DNA of 64,000 nucleotides from Gloeopeniophorella convolvens (taxonomy: Eukaryota > Basidiomycota > Agaricomycetes > Russulales), in contig WTXD01000024.1 of assembly GCA_022496205.1 (NCBI GenBank), forward strand, positions 1 through 64,000, read 5' to 3'. The notes beneath the pieces were generated by a model. The model made no database searches and was not told where the DNA came from. It saw only the letters and a list, made by a program, of their open reading frames with translations. A program made the translations under genes and the position numbers. How positions within the stretch are numbered: position 1 is the stretch's first letter; each line of letters opens with the position of its first letter. This document shows positions 1-9,810 of the stretch, in pieces.

Positions 1-436
1 CGAGGCGGGGACGAACTGGGCGAGAATGGTGGCTGCCCCCTCGACTCGAGGGTTTGTCGGCTCTGCTTCTACCGTGACAGGTTCCACCTTCGGGCTCGAA
101 GGTGCGATGTCGCTGACTGATGCTAAGCGAATAGGGACGGGTATCGGGATACGTACTCCTTCGGTGGTCATGATGGTTTCCTCGAAGAAGGTAGGAGGGG
201 TCGGGGGACGCGAGCTGGCGATGGAGTCGGTGTCGGTGTGAAGATACTCAATGTTCGGGATAGGGCAGGGAGCGGAGAGCTCGATTCGATGGAAGAGACG
301 GAAGAAATGGTGGTGGGAACTGGAGACATGGTAGGAGTAGGAAGTGGAGACGGGTAAGAAGTTGAGTAGAATGTTGTGATCGCTAGAGTGACTGAAGTCG
401 CTAAAGGTAACGATGAAAATTACCCCCCTCTTATAG
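1..436 (-). other. Edge region, possible gag-like or Gypsy 3' sequence
   Basis: No complete gene is visible. Read on the minus strand, a purine run near 421-432 follows the chromodomain frame and could be a degenerate polypurine tract of the Gypsy remnant next to it. Further along the minus strand, short Pro/Ser/Thr-rich frames starting near 335 and near 178 resemble the N-terminal leader of a retrotransposon Gag. They have no recognisable domain and run off the window edge. The distance from the tract to these frames is too short for a normal Gypsy LTR, so a deletion or a second fragment is possible. Confidence 0.2.
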
Positions 437-972
437 TCAGCGTCGACCACGGCGCTTAGATAGGGTATTGGATGCTGGTTCTGCGGCATCAGCATGTTCG
501 GAATGGTACAGGGCCAGCAGGTCATCTGCGTGGACGTCGGAAGCTGCGATCCACTCGTTATCCGAGTCTGGATAACCCTTCCATTTCACCAGATACTGCA
601 GCTGACGGCGGAAGAAGCGAGAGTTCCGAATGGATTCGACTTTGTATTCTTCCTCCCCTTCGATAAGGTCAGGTGGGGGACGGGGGAAGTTCTCGCCGTG
701 TTCTCGTGTTTCGCGATAAGGAAGAAGGCGGGACACGTGAAAGACATCGTGAATCTTCATCGATGGGGGAAGTTCCAGTTGGAACGTCACCGGGGACAGT
801 TTCCGTATGATACGGAAGGACCGTGTCGTCGAGGGGCCAGTTTCAGCGTTGGATACACTGTTGGTAAGTGACTTCCCTCGAGCCACACAAGGTCTCCTTC
901 TGTCATCGTGGGCAGCTGACCACCGGCTTTTCGCTTCATCATGTTGAAGTGCAGCAGAGGGTGGAGTGACAA
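437..972 (-). pseudogene. Ty3/Gypsy chromovirus integrase C-terminus and chromodomain, frameshifted remnant
   Basis: Two overlapping minus-strand frames give the end of a Gypsy polyprotein. The upstream frame holds the integrase C-terminal motif GDLVWLEGSHLPT followed by KLAPRRHGP. The downstream frame holds KLSPVTFQLELPPSMKIHDV, HVSRLLPY and then a chromodomain with LVKWKGYPDSDNEW. Chromodomains at the integrase end mark fungal chromoviruses and are thought to steer integration to marked chromatin. The switch of frame inside the integrase C-terminus (around 787-886) shows a frameshift. The rest of the integrase lies at 1427-1705, separated by a solo LTR. The copy is inactive, and no reverse transcriptase is present in the window. 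Confidence 0.85.
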
Positions 973-1426
973 CTGAAGGACACAGAGTGACGCTCAGTCA
1001 GAGAAGGTCAAAAGACTGATACATTAGTGCAATACCTGAAGGACACAGAGTGACGCTACAAGTAAGGTAAGCATAAGGTAGAAGTGAAAAGAGCGGTAGT
1101 GTACTTGCCTCAGTCAGAGAAGGTCAAAAGACTGAGGCTACAAAGGCGAAGAAAGAGGTCCTTATATACAGTAAGGAGCGACAGATAGCATGTGATAAAC
1201 ACTGCTTAGAAAGCCTAGGAGACCCACATGAAACGGAGTAAGAGTGGGTACCGGAGTACAAGGTGGGTCATAGAATGCCCTAGAATAGTCCAGAATCATG
1301 GAAACGAATGTGGGGCTGAACACAGCCTTAAGTCTAGAACATTATGTACACAAGATAAGATAGTCCTTGATCATTAGGTCCATATCTAATCTAATCAGAG
1401 CTGCCAGGACACTGTCCGTCTCAACA
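942..1426 (-). repeat. Solo LTR, Copia family B, copy 1
   Basis: A 485-bp sequence with ends TGTTGA and TCAACA, matching the LTRs of Copia element B. It is flanked by the exact 5-bp target duplication CATCA at 937-941 and 1427-1431. It lies in minus orientation. Removing it and one duplication rejoins the Gypsy integrase frame, so it inserted after the Gypsy copy. Only one LTR is left, which is the usual product of recombination between the two LTRs of a full element. Confidence 0.95.
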
Positions 1427-1705
1427 CATCATGTCAGCTGTCCACTCTAGAGCTTCTCGCGCAGCAAGGCGGTGGCTACGCAGCAGCTCGAGTCGATCGG
1501 TGATCCGGGGTATCGATGAGGCCGTTCCTATCGGCCAATCAGAATGAGGGTGGTAGCCCATCAGGGCTTCGAACGGGGAGAGTTTCGTCGCGGAACTCTT
1601 CTAGGAGTTATGTGCGAACTCGGCGAATGGAAGCCAGTCGGCCCAGTCATCTTGCCTGCCATTGACCCAGAACCTAAGGTACTGTTCGAGTTGCTGATTA
1701 ACTTG
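1427..1705 (-). pseudogene. Ty3/Gypsy integrase core fragment
   Basis: Minus-strand translation gives [20 protein letters not shown], then [14 protein letters not shown], a stop, SPFEALMGYHP and the integrase downstream region ending near EALEWTADM. This is the typical end of the integrase catalytic core of fungal Gypsy elements. It continues directly into the C-terminal region at 972 once the solo LTR at 942-1426 is removed. An in-frame TAG follows the HNS motif. The fragment stops at the 5' LTR of Copia element A, so everything upstream of the core is missing here. Confidence 0.85.
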
Positions 1706-2209
1706 TGTTGAGACGGACAGGACTCAGGACAGGAAGGACGTCTCTGATTAGATTAGATAAGGGACTCGGTGATCTGCGAGCTATCTGATCTACAATGTAT
1801 ATGACATCATTATGTTCTAGCCCCTAAGGCTGTACCTACTCTCGTTCCTGTTCTAGATTCTTCCGGGCCCTTCCATGACCCACATGCAGTTCCGGTCGAC
1901 CCACTTTAGTTCCGCTTTCACATGGGTCTCTGGTTATCACATGTTGCTGTTGTTTATCACATGCAAACCACACTCCTTTTGTGTATATAAAGGACACTAT
2001 TTTCGCCCTTGTAGCCTCAGTCTGTTGACTTCACTGACTGAGGCAAGTACTTTACTTCCGGAACTTCCGGACTTGCGCTTACCTAGTTACTTTAGCTTTG
2101 CTCTTGCTTGCCTAGGTATTGCGCCAATGACATTCAGTCTGTTGACTTCACTGACTGAGCTTTGCTCTTGCTTGCCTAGTTGGCACCCTGTTTCTGCTGC
2201 GCTTCAACA
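1706..2209 (+). repeat. 5' LTR of Copia element A
   Basis: 504 bp, TGTTGA to TCAACA. A TATA box (gtatataaagg) lies near 1982-1992. About 20 bp further comes a hairpin with stem CCTCAGTC/GACTGAGG (2015-2043), followed by a second partial copy of the same hairpin near 2133-2158. Transcription should start between the TATA box and the first hairpin, so the hairpin would lie near the 5' end of the RNA. Confidence 0.95.
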
Positions 2210-2224
2210 GGTTATGGGCCCTGG
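2210..2224 (+). promoter_or_regulatory. Primer-binding site, internal initiator-tRNA-Met type
   Basis: Immediately after the 5' LTR the sequence ggttatgggccctgg is complementary to the anticodon stem-loop region of initiator methionine tRNA. This is the half-tRNA priming known for Drosophila copia and yeast Ty5, as opposed to priming by the tRNA 3' end. The same site occurs in element B at 38780-38791. Confidence 0.8.
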
Positions 2225-3253
2225 CCTTTAACTTTTTAGCAAGTCTTACTTCCGCACTCGCAACTCCCATTGTGAGTATCCTCCTCAGCGGCAAGGTGTT
2301 AACCCTGTCAGCACCTATGCAAGGCATAGGGGCTGTGCCTAGCACTTGGGCCTTGATGGCTTCCATGCGAGCATGTGGGAAGGAGCCAGGCATGGCAGAA
2401 CCACTGTAAGCTTCTCCATCCTACCATGCGCATCATGGTCTCTGTACATATCTATACTATACCAGTACTATACTTGTTCCTGGGGAAACCCCAGCAGCGT
2501 GCAGTAGTTAGCCGCTGTCTGTGGAGCCAGAAGAGCGGCCTTATGCCCCTTAGGCAAGCAGGGGGGAAGCCCCTTGTGATGCTATTTGGCTAGTGAACGG
2601 TTGGCTGTCTGCCCTTCAGTGGGAGCGGTTTAGGCGTATAACAAGGCAGGGAACACCACCCTAGACCTTGCGTCTGTTACAACTGCACTACCCTACTTAC
2701 AGTAGTACATAGGGATGAGCCTCATAGTTCCGCTCTTGCATGATTTTTACGTCAGTACCAGGTCTTTATGACCATTGGGAAACAGAGCGCCATGCATGAT
2801 GAACAAATTGGACCCCCTTATCCATTGCCCCAATCATCTAGGGCTTAAGTAGAAGTTCCCCCATAGCGCACAGATGGGCTATTTCAATGCCGTCTCTGTG
2901 GTCGTGCCGAGTGGCTCACTTCTACGGTGGATTAGTTACAAATTGTACTATACCAAGTCGTACTAAAGGGCTCTGGAGACTGGTCCAATTGGATCAGAGG
3001 TACAAGTTCACAGGCATGGGGGTTACGCTACAACCGCAACTATTCTTGCTACCAGCAACACCTGTCGCTGACTGCTCCGCAACGACAGTGTAAATCATCG
3101 CAACTATGCCAACTCCGTCAGGCAACCCTCGCCCCTCAGGGCAACACCCCAGTCCAGGGGAACACTCCTCTTCCGCCAGCGCAAGGCGCAACTGGCACCA
3201 CATCCATTTCCCAAAATGTCGCCACCATTCACCAGCAAAACTTCGCTTTCGTC
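2225..3253 (+). other. Untranslated leader of Copia element A
   Basis: About 1 kb between the primer-binding site and the Gag-Pol ATG. Element B has a matching leader on the minus strand (37903-38779). Short open frames here are not conserved as proteins. The Gag-Pol frame stays open upstream of 3254 for at least 250 bp without an ATG, giving a Gln/Pro/Ser/Thr-rich N-terminal extension. It could be translated only from a non-ATG start or a spliced RNA. Confidence 0.6.
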
Positions 3254-6200
3254 ATGCCCTCTTTCCTGCGCATTCCAGAGCTGGAAGAGACAAACTGGGC
3301 GGCATGGAACCAAAAGTTCCTGTCTGCCCTTGGCATGAACGACTGTGCCATCCTCCTTGTTCACACCTCTCCCCCTCCCGGAACTGATGCCGACGACTGG
3401 GAACTCATGACCCGCCGGGTTACTGCGTTTATGATGGGGTGCATCACCCCGGAAGTGTACTCGCAAGTCCCGGATGTCGAGTTTCCCTCGGTCAAGGAGA
3501 AATATGACCAGTTGCGCGTCCTTTACGGCGGCAACACAGTCATGAGAGGCTGGAACTTGTGGCGCGAGTTCAATGCATGGCGCATTGACGACTCCCAACC
3601 CCTCGGTCCGCAGATCAGGCATCTGAAGGAGTTGCGCAAGCAACTTGCGGAAGTTGGCCTTGGCAAGTCGGAACTCGAGGTTTGCCTCACCCTTGTCGAT
3701 GCTCTTGGTGGTACCAAGTACCAGGGGACTCAAGACGTCCTCTTGGCAACTCATGACCCCAAGACTTTCGTGCTCAAAGATATTGAGCCCCTGATCCAAA
3801 ACGCTGAAGAGATCAGGGAAGGTCCTGCTGGTGGTGCACTCAATGCCACCAGGAAGTTTTCTTCCGGCAAGAGAGCGGAACCCTTTGACGGGGAATGCTT
3901 CTACTGTCACAAGAAAGGCCACAAAGCCGACACTTGCCGCAAGAAAAAGGAGGACCTGAAGAAGAAGTGTCGCGAGAAGAAGGAGGCAGACAAGGGACAG
4001 AGTTCCGGAACTTCCGGAACTGCTGGGAACTCGGGGGGAACTGGAGGGAACTCCAACAAGGCGGCCAACGTACTTGCCGCTGTAGATACTTCTGCACATA
4101 TCTCAGATGTGGAATCAGAAGTTGGAGTTTCCCTTTACTCGTTGGTTTCCTCCCGCTGGATGATGGACTCTGGTGCCACACACCATATTACGCCACACCG
4201 TTCTGACTTCAAAGATTATACCCTATCAGCAGGCAGCATTAGCCTAGGGGATAAGTCGTCGGTTCACCAAGTTGGCTATGGCACCGTTGTCTTGTGGACT
4301 CCGGAAGAAAAGATCACGTTGTTGCATGTACTGCATGTTCCAGGTGTTTCAGGTCGCTTCCTGTCGACCAGAGCACTCACGCAACTCAGCGCAACTGTAT
4401 CTTTTGGAGACCGTGGCTTTCAAATTGCTGTTAAGCAGCGTTGCATTGCAAAAGGGTACCTAGAGAACAACTTGTATTGGTTGGATTCTCAAGTACGGTC
4501 CCTTAGCATGCATGTACAGGATAGCGCAAGCTATGAAGTCTGGCATCAGCGGATGGGTCACCTAGCCTATGGTACCCTGGAACGCTATGTAGAGCCTGCA
4601 GTTACTGGCTTTACTGTGGACAGTGCCTCGGAAGTCCCCGCAACTCCCTGCGTTGGCTGCCAACTCGGCAAGTCACACAGACAGGAGTTCCCCAGTTCTT
4701 ACAAAAGGGCAACTCGTCCCTTTGAGGTCGTTCATACAGACCTTGTAGGAAAAATGCAGACGCAGTCTCTCCAACGTCACTGGTACATCGCAACGTTCAT
4801 AGATGACTACAGCAGTCACGCTGTAGTGTACTACCTTAAAACCAAGGACGGATTCAGTAAAGCCCTTACTGAGTACTTAGCGTGGGGGGAAACCCAAACG
4901 TCTAGTAAACTCAAGGTGCTACACTCCGACCGAGGTGGAGAATACATGAACGGTACCGTTGAGGACTTGCTGAAGCAGAGGAGGATAGAGCACTATACCA
5001 CGATGCCTCACTCATCGCAGCAAAATGGTAGAGCTGAGCGATTCAATCGCACAATCATGGATAAGGCACTCGCAATGCTTTATGCAAGTGGTCTTTCCAA
5101 CGGCTTTTGGGAATATGCAGTAGCAACTGCGGTTCATGTCTACAACCGTTCCCCTATCAGACGTCTGCAATGGCGCACACCTGTTGAGCTCTGGGGACTT
5201 AGTCACCCCCCGGATGTCTCATACTTCCGCATTTTTGGATGCAGGGCATATGTACATGTCCCTAAGGATGGACGGAAGAAGCTGGATGCTAAGGCATTCC
5301 CAGCAACGTTCATTGGGTACGAGCCTGGTAGTAAAGGATACCGGCTTTGGAATGGGCGTACCCACTCAGTCGTAGTATCTCGCGATGTGATATTCGATGA
5401 AACCGTCTTCCCTTCCAGGCAGGCTGTTGAGCCAGCACCTGCCACAGACGTCCCACCACCCTTTGAACCTTTTTATGTTGAGGTTCCCTATGTTGTCCCG
5501 GCTGTAGTGGAGGCACAAAACGCAAGGCCTCCCATGCCACCAGTACCACCACCTGCTCCCTCTCCACCTTCTACGCCAAAGAAGGAGCAGAAACAAGACC
5601 CATCAGCATTTGTAACACCACCCACTCGCCCACGCAGCGCACCATCTACCCCTACAAGAGTTCCGGTCGGAAGAGAACTTGCCGATCCGGAAGAAGAGTC
5701 TTCCCCTCCCGAAACTCCCACTCCTTCTAGACGCCCTTCCCCTACTCCTGAACCAGAGGGGGACATGGCCACGTGGCAGGACATTCTTCAGGAGATTGCT
5801 GGAGTTCGGCGCAGCACTAGAGTTAGCAGGACTAATCCGCACTATGCCAACCCTAATAATGCTGCTTGGAATCCGAGAACCGGAAGACTCGGAACTCTAC
5901 AGTTACTTGTGGTCGCAATTGGCGCAGACCCTGTAACTTTTGCGGAAGCAATGCAGTCTGCAAATGCGCAAGAGTGGCTAGAGGCGTGTCAATATGAAAT
6001 GGACGCACTCTCCAAGAATGGCACTTGGGAGTTAGTTGATCTCCCTACTGGTCGCAAGACAGTAAAATCAAAATGGGTCTTCAAGCTCAAAGCGGATGGT
6101 CGCTATAGAGCTCGGTTGGTCGCAAAGGGATTTACACAAGTCCCTGGGATTGATTATGACGAAACATTTTCTCCAGTTGCCCGGTTTGAGTCTCTTAGAC

Positions 6201-7543
6201 TTCTCCTTGCGTTGGCCGCGCAGGAAGATTGGGAAATACACCAGATGGACGTCAAGTCGGCGTTCCTTCATGGGGAACTGGATGAGGAAATCTATATGGA
6301 GCAGCCTCATGGTTTCGCCGTCGTAGGACAGGAGGGCAAAGTCTGTCACCTGTTAAAGGCCATCTATGGTCTCAAACAAGCCTCCCGCGCATGGAACTTG
6401 CAGTTCCATGGAGTTCTAGTGGAACTCGGCTTTAAGCGGACATACTCTGATGCAGGAGTATATGTGCTCTGTCGTTCAGAGAATGGCACAAAGCTATATG
6501 TTGTCATTATACTCTATGTGGACGATATCACACTCATGGGGAATTCCCTTGTGGAAGTCATCAGGATTAAAACCCTGTTGAGCAAGCGCTATGAAATGAC
6601 GGATTTGGGAGAAATCCAGTCATACCTGGGCATTCGCATCACTCGCGATCGTTCCAGAAGACGCATCGAGATTGACCAAACTGGTTATATCTTGAGTAAA
6701 GTTGCTCAGTTTGACTTGCGGAGCGCAAAAACGCCCGCAACTCCCTTGCCAGCCGGCGCCGACGTGCACCTTGTAAAATACACAGGTGAAGCAACTATTG
6801 CGGAACGAGGATACTTCCAGTCCTTGATCGGCAGTTTGCTGTACGCACAACTCGGAACTCGTCTGGATGTCTCTTTTGCGGTGGGGAGACTGGCACAATA
6901 CGCCGCAAACCCCTCTAAAGACCATATAAGGCTAGCAAAATATGTTATGGCATATCTTAATGGTACTACAGACTATGCGCTATGCTATAATGGCACGTCG
7001 AAGAGTTGGCTTAGCGGCTACTCTGATTCCTCTCTGGCAGACCAGCCAGACGATTACCACTCTACGTCCGGTTACGTATTCTTGCTATGCAATGGTGCAA
7101 TCTCTTGGTCTTCGCGCAAGCAAAAGACTATTGCCCAGAGTACTACACATGCAGAGTACATGGCCATGACTGATGCCTCTAACCAGGCTCAGTGGTATCG
7201 GAGCTTCTTCATGGAGCTTGAGTACGACGTTGAGGATCCCGCGATCCCACTTCACGGTGATAACAAAGGTGCCATTGATTTGGCGTTAAATCCTGTCACT
7301 GGGAAGCGATCCAAACATATTGCTATCAAGCATCATGTTATACGGGAATATGTTGAACAAGGTGTCATTGAATTGGTGCGCACTCGCACTGAGGACATGG
7401 TCGCCGACGGCTTCACAAAATCCCTGCCAAAGGATAACCTGCGGCTGCTCAATGAGCGCATGGGCATTGTAGTGAGACAGTCTGGATCACGGGGGGATGT
7501 TGAGACGGACAGGATTCAGGACAGGAAGGACGTCTCTGATTAG
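3254..7543 (+). CDS. Copia Gag-Pol polyprotein, intact
   Basis: 1429 residues with no interruption. Order of domains: Gag with a UBN2-like region; CCHC zinc knuckle at about 215-228 (CFYCHKKGHKADTC); aspartic protease with D305 in MMDSGATHHIT; GAG-pre-integrase region with HQRMGH and a later CxxC; integrase with D496, D559 and E595, a DD35E spacing; a Pro/Ser-rich linker; reverse transcriptase with YVDD at 1088-1091; RNase H with D1258 in GYSDSS, the E of AEYMA and the D of LHGDNKGA. The order integrase before reverse transcriptase defines Ty1/Copia. The stop codon lies 46 bp inside the 3' LTR. Gag and Pol share one frame, as in many Copia elements. The start at 3254 is the first ATG of the frame; the true N-terminus could lie further upstream. 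Confidence 0.95.
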   Translation: MPSFLRIPELEETNWAAWNQKFLSALGMNDCAILLVHTSPPPGTDADDWELMTRRVTAFMMGCITPEVYSQVPDVEFPSVKEKYDQLRVLYGGNTVMRGWNLWREFNAWRIDDSQPLGPQIRHLKELRKQLAEVGLGKSELEVCLTLVDALGGTKYQGTQDVLLATHDPKTFVLKDIEPLIQNAEEIREGPAGGALNATRKFSSGKRAEPFDGECFYCHKKGHKADTCRKKKEDLKKKCREKKEADKGQSSGTSGTAGNSGGTGGNSNKAANVLAAVDTSAHISDVESEVGVSLYSLVSSRWMMDSGATHHITPHRSDFKDYTLSAGSISLGDKSSVHQVGYGTVVLWTPEEKITLLHVLHVPGVSGRFLSTRALTQLSATVSFGDRGFQIAVKQRCIAKGYLENNLYWLDSQVRSLSMHVQDSASYEVWHQRMGHLAYGTLERYVEPAVTGFTVDSASEVPATPCVGCQLGKSHRQEFPSSYKRATRPFEVVHTDLVGKMQTQSLQRHWYIATFIDDYSSHAVVYYLKTKDGFSKALTEYLAWGETQTSSKLKVLHSDRGGEYMNGTVEDLLKQRRIEHYTTMPHSSQQNGRAERFNRTIMDKALAMLYASGLSNGFWEYAVATAVHVYNRSPIRRLQWRTPVELWGLSHPPDVSYFRIFGCRAYVHVPKDGRKKLDAKAFPATFIGYEPGSKGYRLWNGRTHSVVVSRDVIFDETVFPSRQAVEPAPATDVPPPFEPFYVEVPYVVPAVVEAQNARPPMPPVPPPAPSPPSTPKKEQKQDPSAFVTPPTRPRSAPSTPTRVPVGRELADPEEESSPPETPTPSRRPSPTPEPEGDMATWQDILQEIAGVRRSTRVSRTNPHYANPNNAAWNPRTGRLGTLQLLVVAIGADPVTFAEAMQSANAQEWLEACQYEMDALSKNGTWELVDLPTGRKTVKSKWVFKLKADGRYRARLVAKGFTQVPGIDYDETFSPVARFESLRLLLALAAQEDWEIHQMDVKSAFLHGELDEEIYMEQPHGFAVVGQEGKVCHLLKAIYGLKQASRAWNLQFHGVLVELGFKRTYSDAGVYVLCRSENGTKLYVVIILYVDDITLMGNSLVEVIRIKTLLSKRYEMTDLGEIQSYLGIRITRDRSRRRIEIDQTGYILSKVAQFDLRSAKTPATPLPAGADVHLVKYTGEATIAERGYFQSLIGSLLYAQLGTRLDVSFAVGRLAQYAANPSKDHIRLAKYVMAYLNGTTDYALCYNGTSKSWLSGYSDSSLADQPDDYHSTSGYVFLLCNGAISWSSRKQKTIAQSTTHAEYMAMTDASNQAQWYRSFFMELEYDVEDPAIPLHGDNKGAIDLALNPVTGKRSKHIAIKHHVIREYVEQGVIELVRTRTEDMVADGFTKSLPKDNLRLLNERMGIVVRQSGSRGDVETDRIQDRKDVSD
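7488..7497 (+). promoter_or_regulatory. Polypurine tract of Copia element A
   Basis: The run cacggggggat lies directly in front of the 3' LTR and overlaps the last codons of Gag-Pol. It would prime plus-strand DNA synthesis. An equivalent tract precedes the 3' LTR of element B. Confidence 0.75.
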
Positions 7544-8001
7544 ATTAGATAAGGGACTCGGTGATCTGCGAGCTATCTGATCTACAATGTATATGACATC
7601 ATTTTGTTCTAGCCCCTAAGGCTGTACCTACTTTCGTTCCTGTTCTAGATTCTTCTGGGCCCTTCCATGACCCACATGCAGTTCCGGTCAACCCACTTTA
7701 GTTCCGCTTTCACATGGGTCTCTGGTTATCACATGTTGCTGTTGTTTATCACATGCAAACCACACTCCTTTTGTGTATATAAAGGACACTATTTTCGCCC
7801 TTGTAGCCTCAGTCTGTTGACTTCACTGACTGAGGCAAGTACTTTACTTCCGGAACTTCCGGACTTGCGCTTACCTAGTTACTTTAGCTTTGCTCTTGCT
7901 TGCCTAGGTATTGCGCCAATGACATTCAGTCTGTTGACTTCACTGACTGAGCTTTGCTCTTGCTTGCCTAGTTGGCACCCTGTTTCTGCTGCACTTCAAC
8001 A
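7498..8001 (+). repeat. 3' LTR of Copia element A
   Basis: 504 bp, colinear with the 5' LTR. Differences from it: two C/T in the first 200 bp, one A/T, one C/T in a CCGG, and two G/A at CG sites. No indels. Its start overlaps the end of the Gag-Pol frame. Confidence 0.95.
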
Positions 8002-9810
8002 AGTTGGAACCCTTCATTTGTGCTATCTGTGGCCGATCTAGAAGCCCATTTGAGGTGTCAAAGGTAGCAAGGAAGTTATCAAGTCTTCACCTTGGAGAGC
8101 AGTTCCGTCCGTGCGAGGATCATCCCGGCTTCCACGATACGTTTCATGGCTATCTTCTATGCACAGAAGCATGCATTGATGGTCCCGATCCTGAAGTGAT
8201 ACTATGTGGAGAATGTTTCAAGAGTATCAATAAGGATGAAGACAATGTACCTCCGTTTGCGTTGGCAAACAAGCTTTGGTTGGGCAAGACACCGTTTGAA
8301 TTGGCGCGTTTGACCATTCCCAAAGCGCTGCTCATCTCGACATACTATGTTCGGATGTCGGTCATCAAACTGTTTCCAAAGGACGGGAAAATTTTTGGTG
8401 GCTCACAGACTCTTCAAAGTGCCCTTCGAGGGAATGTGACTACGTTCAGCATGAACATGCGCGACATAGTGTCCATGGTCGAGGGACACTTACTTCCGCA
8501 GTTGCCAGCAGTGCTGCCGTCGGTTCTATCTATCGCATATGTTGGCCCTGGCGTCCTTTCGAAAGACAAGCTCTACAAGACATTTCGAGTGCGGTGTTCT
8601 GTGGTTGCAACAGCTCTTGCATGGTTGAAGACGCATAACGCAAAGTATCATGGGGATGTGGAGATCTCCGACGTGAGGTTGAAGTTGCTTCCGAAGGACA
8701 ACATGCCTGATAAGATCATGGCAACACTTGTTATTGCGAAGACGATGAGGAAATCATCAATAAGGAGAATGACAACTATGTCCCGGTATATAGTGAGCCA
8801 ACGTCAGGTGAGTGTTTTTGAAACGCACCCGTCTATGGTCTGATGCAAGTTTAAGATCTCCGAAAGCATGTTGAGCTCAAAGTTGACGACGAAGACCCGG
8901 TCGCCCCAACACTTGAAGGGAGCAGTTCAGGTATGTCATCGAGTCGTCGTAGAGCGATCGAGACAATTGACCGCTGTATGTATTATCATTCACCATTAGT
9001 CGACGGAGGTGGACGTTGCAACAGTGATACATTACCACGTGTGAATCAGAATGAGGAAGATGAGCGAGGAGGTGTGTTGCAATTTTGTCACCATTGTTGT
9101 CACTGATCGTAGACACCCAAAAAAAGGTGGTACTCCGCGCGAGATGACGGGGAGAGGCGCAAGTTATCCCATTACAATTTATTGGAGTGCACGATACAGA
9201 TGCTACTGCTCTGTCAGCAAGGGACCTCTTGGCGTCTGCTCTGACCAACTTATCGGAAGATGGAACGCATGTTGAAGAGGGGACATACTTTGTCACCCAT
9301 GGTCGGCGTCCTGTATGCAATTTTTCAGGCGGTCATCCCCAGGGCTTGTCAGATCCCAATGATATCAATATATGGGAAAAGGCGTACCCTGTGTTATTTC
9401 CATATGGCGTTGGTGGCTTCGAGGCAGTCCGCGAACGGCCAATCTCTTTGATCGATCATATACGATGGGCACTGGAGTATCAAGATGGCCGGTTCAGATG
9501 GCATCCGATGTTTCCCTTCCATGCATTTAGCAACTTGCAGAAGCGGCAAATCTTGGCTTCAGCAAAACTTTTTATCACTTCTGCCGATTTCGATTCATTG
9601 TCTTCCATGCTCGATGACGTCACAAGAGACACATTGGTAGCTGCAGGAGAAGAAGAGCGGCATGGACAAGCTGTTTCAAATCCATCAGTCGTGGCCCTCT
9701 GTCGGCGAGTTCATCATACCATCGGCCGTGTTGTTGGTTCCGACGCGTCAAGAGAGAGTGTTCATGCGGAGATCTGGGCGACAGTTATTCAATATGGACT
9801 GCCAAGTATC

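Larger units (their letters stand above)
1706..8001 (+). mobile_element. Complete Ty1/Copia retrotransposon, element A
   Basis: A 6296-bp element with two 504-bp LTRs, a primer-binding site, an uninterrupted Gag-Pol frame and a polypurine tract. The two LTRs differ at six positions by my alignment (five transitions, one transversion), about 1.2%, which points to a recent insertion. Flanking pentamers are ACTTG (1701-1705) and AGTTG (8002-8006). They differ by one base, so the target duplication is imperfect or the ends were joined by recombination. The left neighbour is a Gypsy remnant and the right neighbour is a Helitron. The element has every part needed for movement and may be active. Confidence 0.95.

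Noticed and set aside
1875..2231. Open frames of 118 and 124 residues inside the two LTRs of element A
   Set aside because: They lie within LTR sequence, cross the TATA box and hairpins, and exist only because the LTR is duplicated.
3104..4099. 331-residue minus-strand frame opposite Gag
   Set aside because: Shadow of the strongly coding Gag-Pol frame on the plus strand; no domain of its own.
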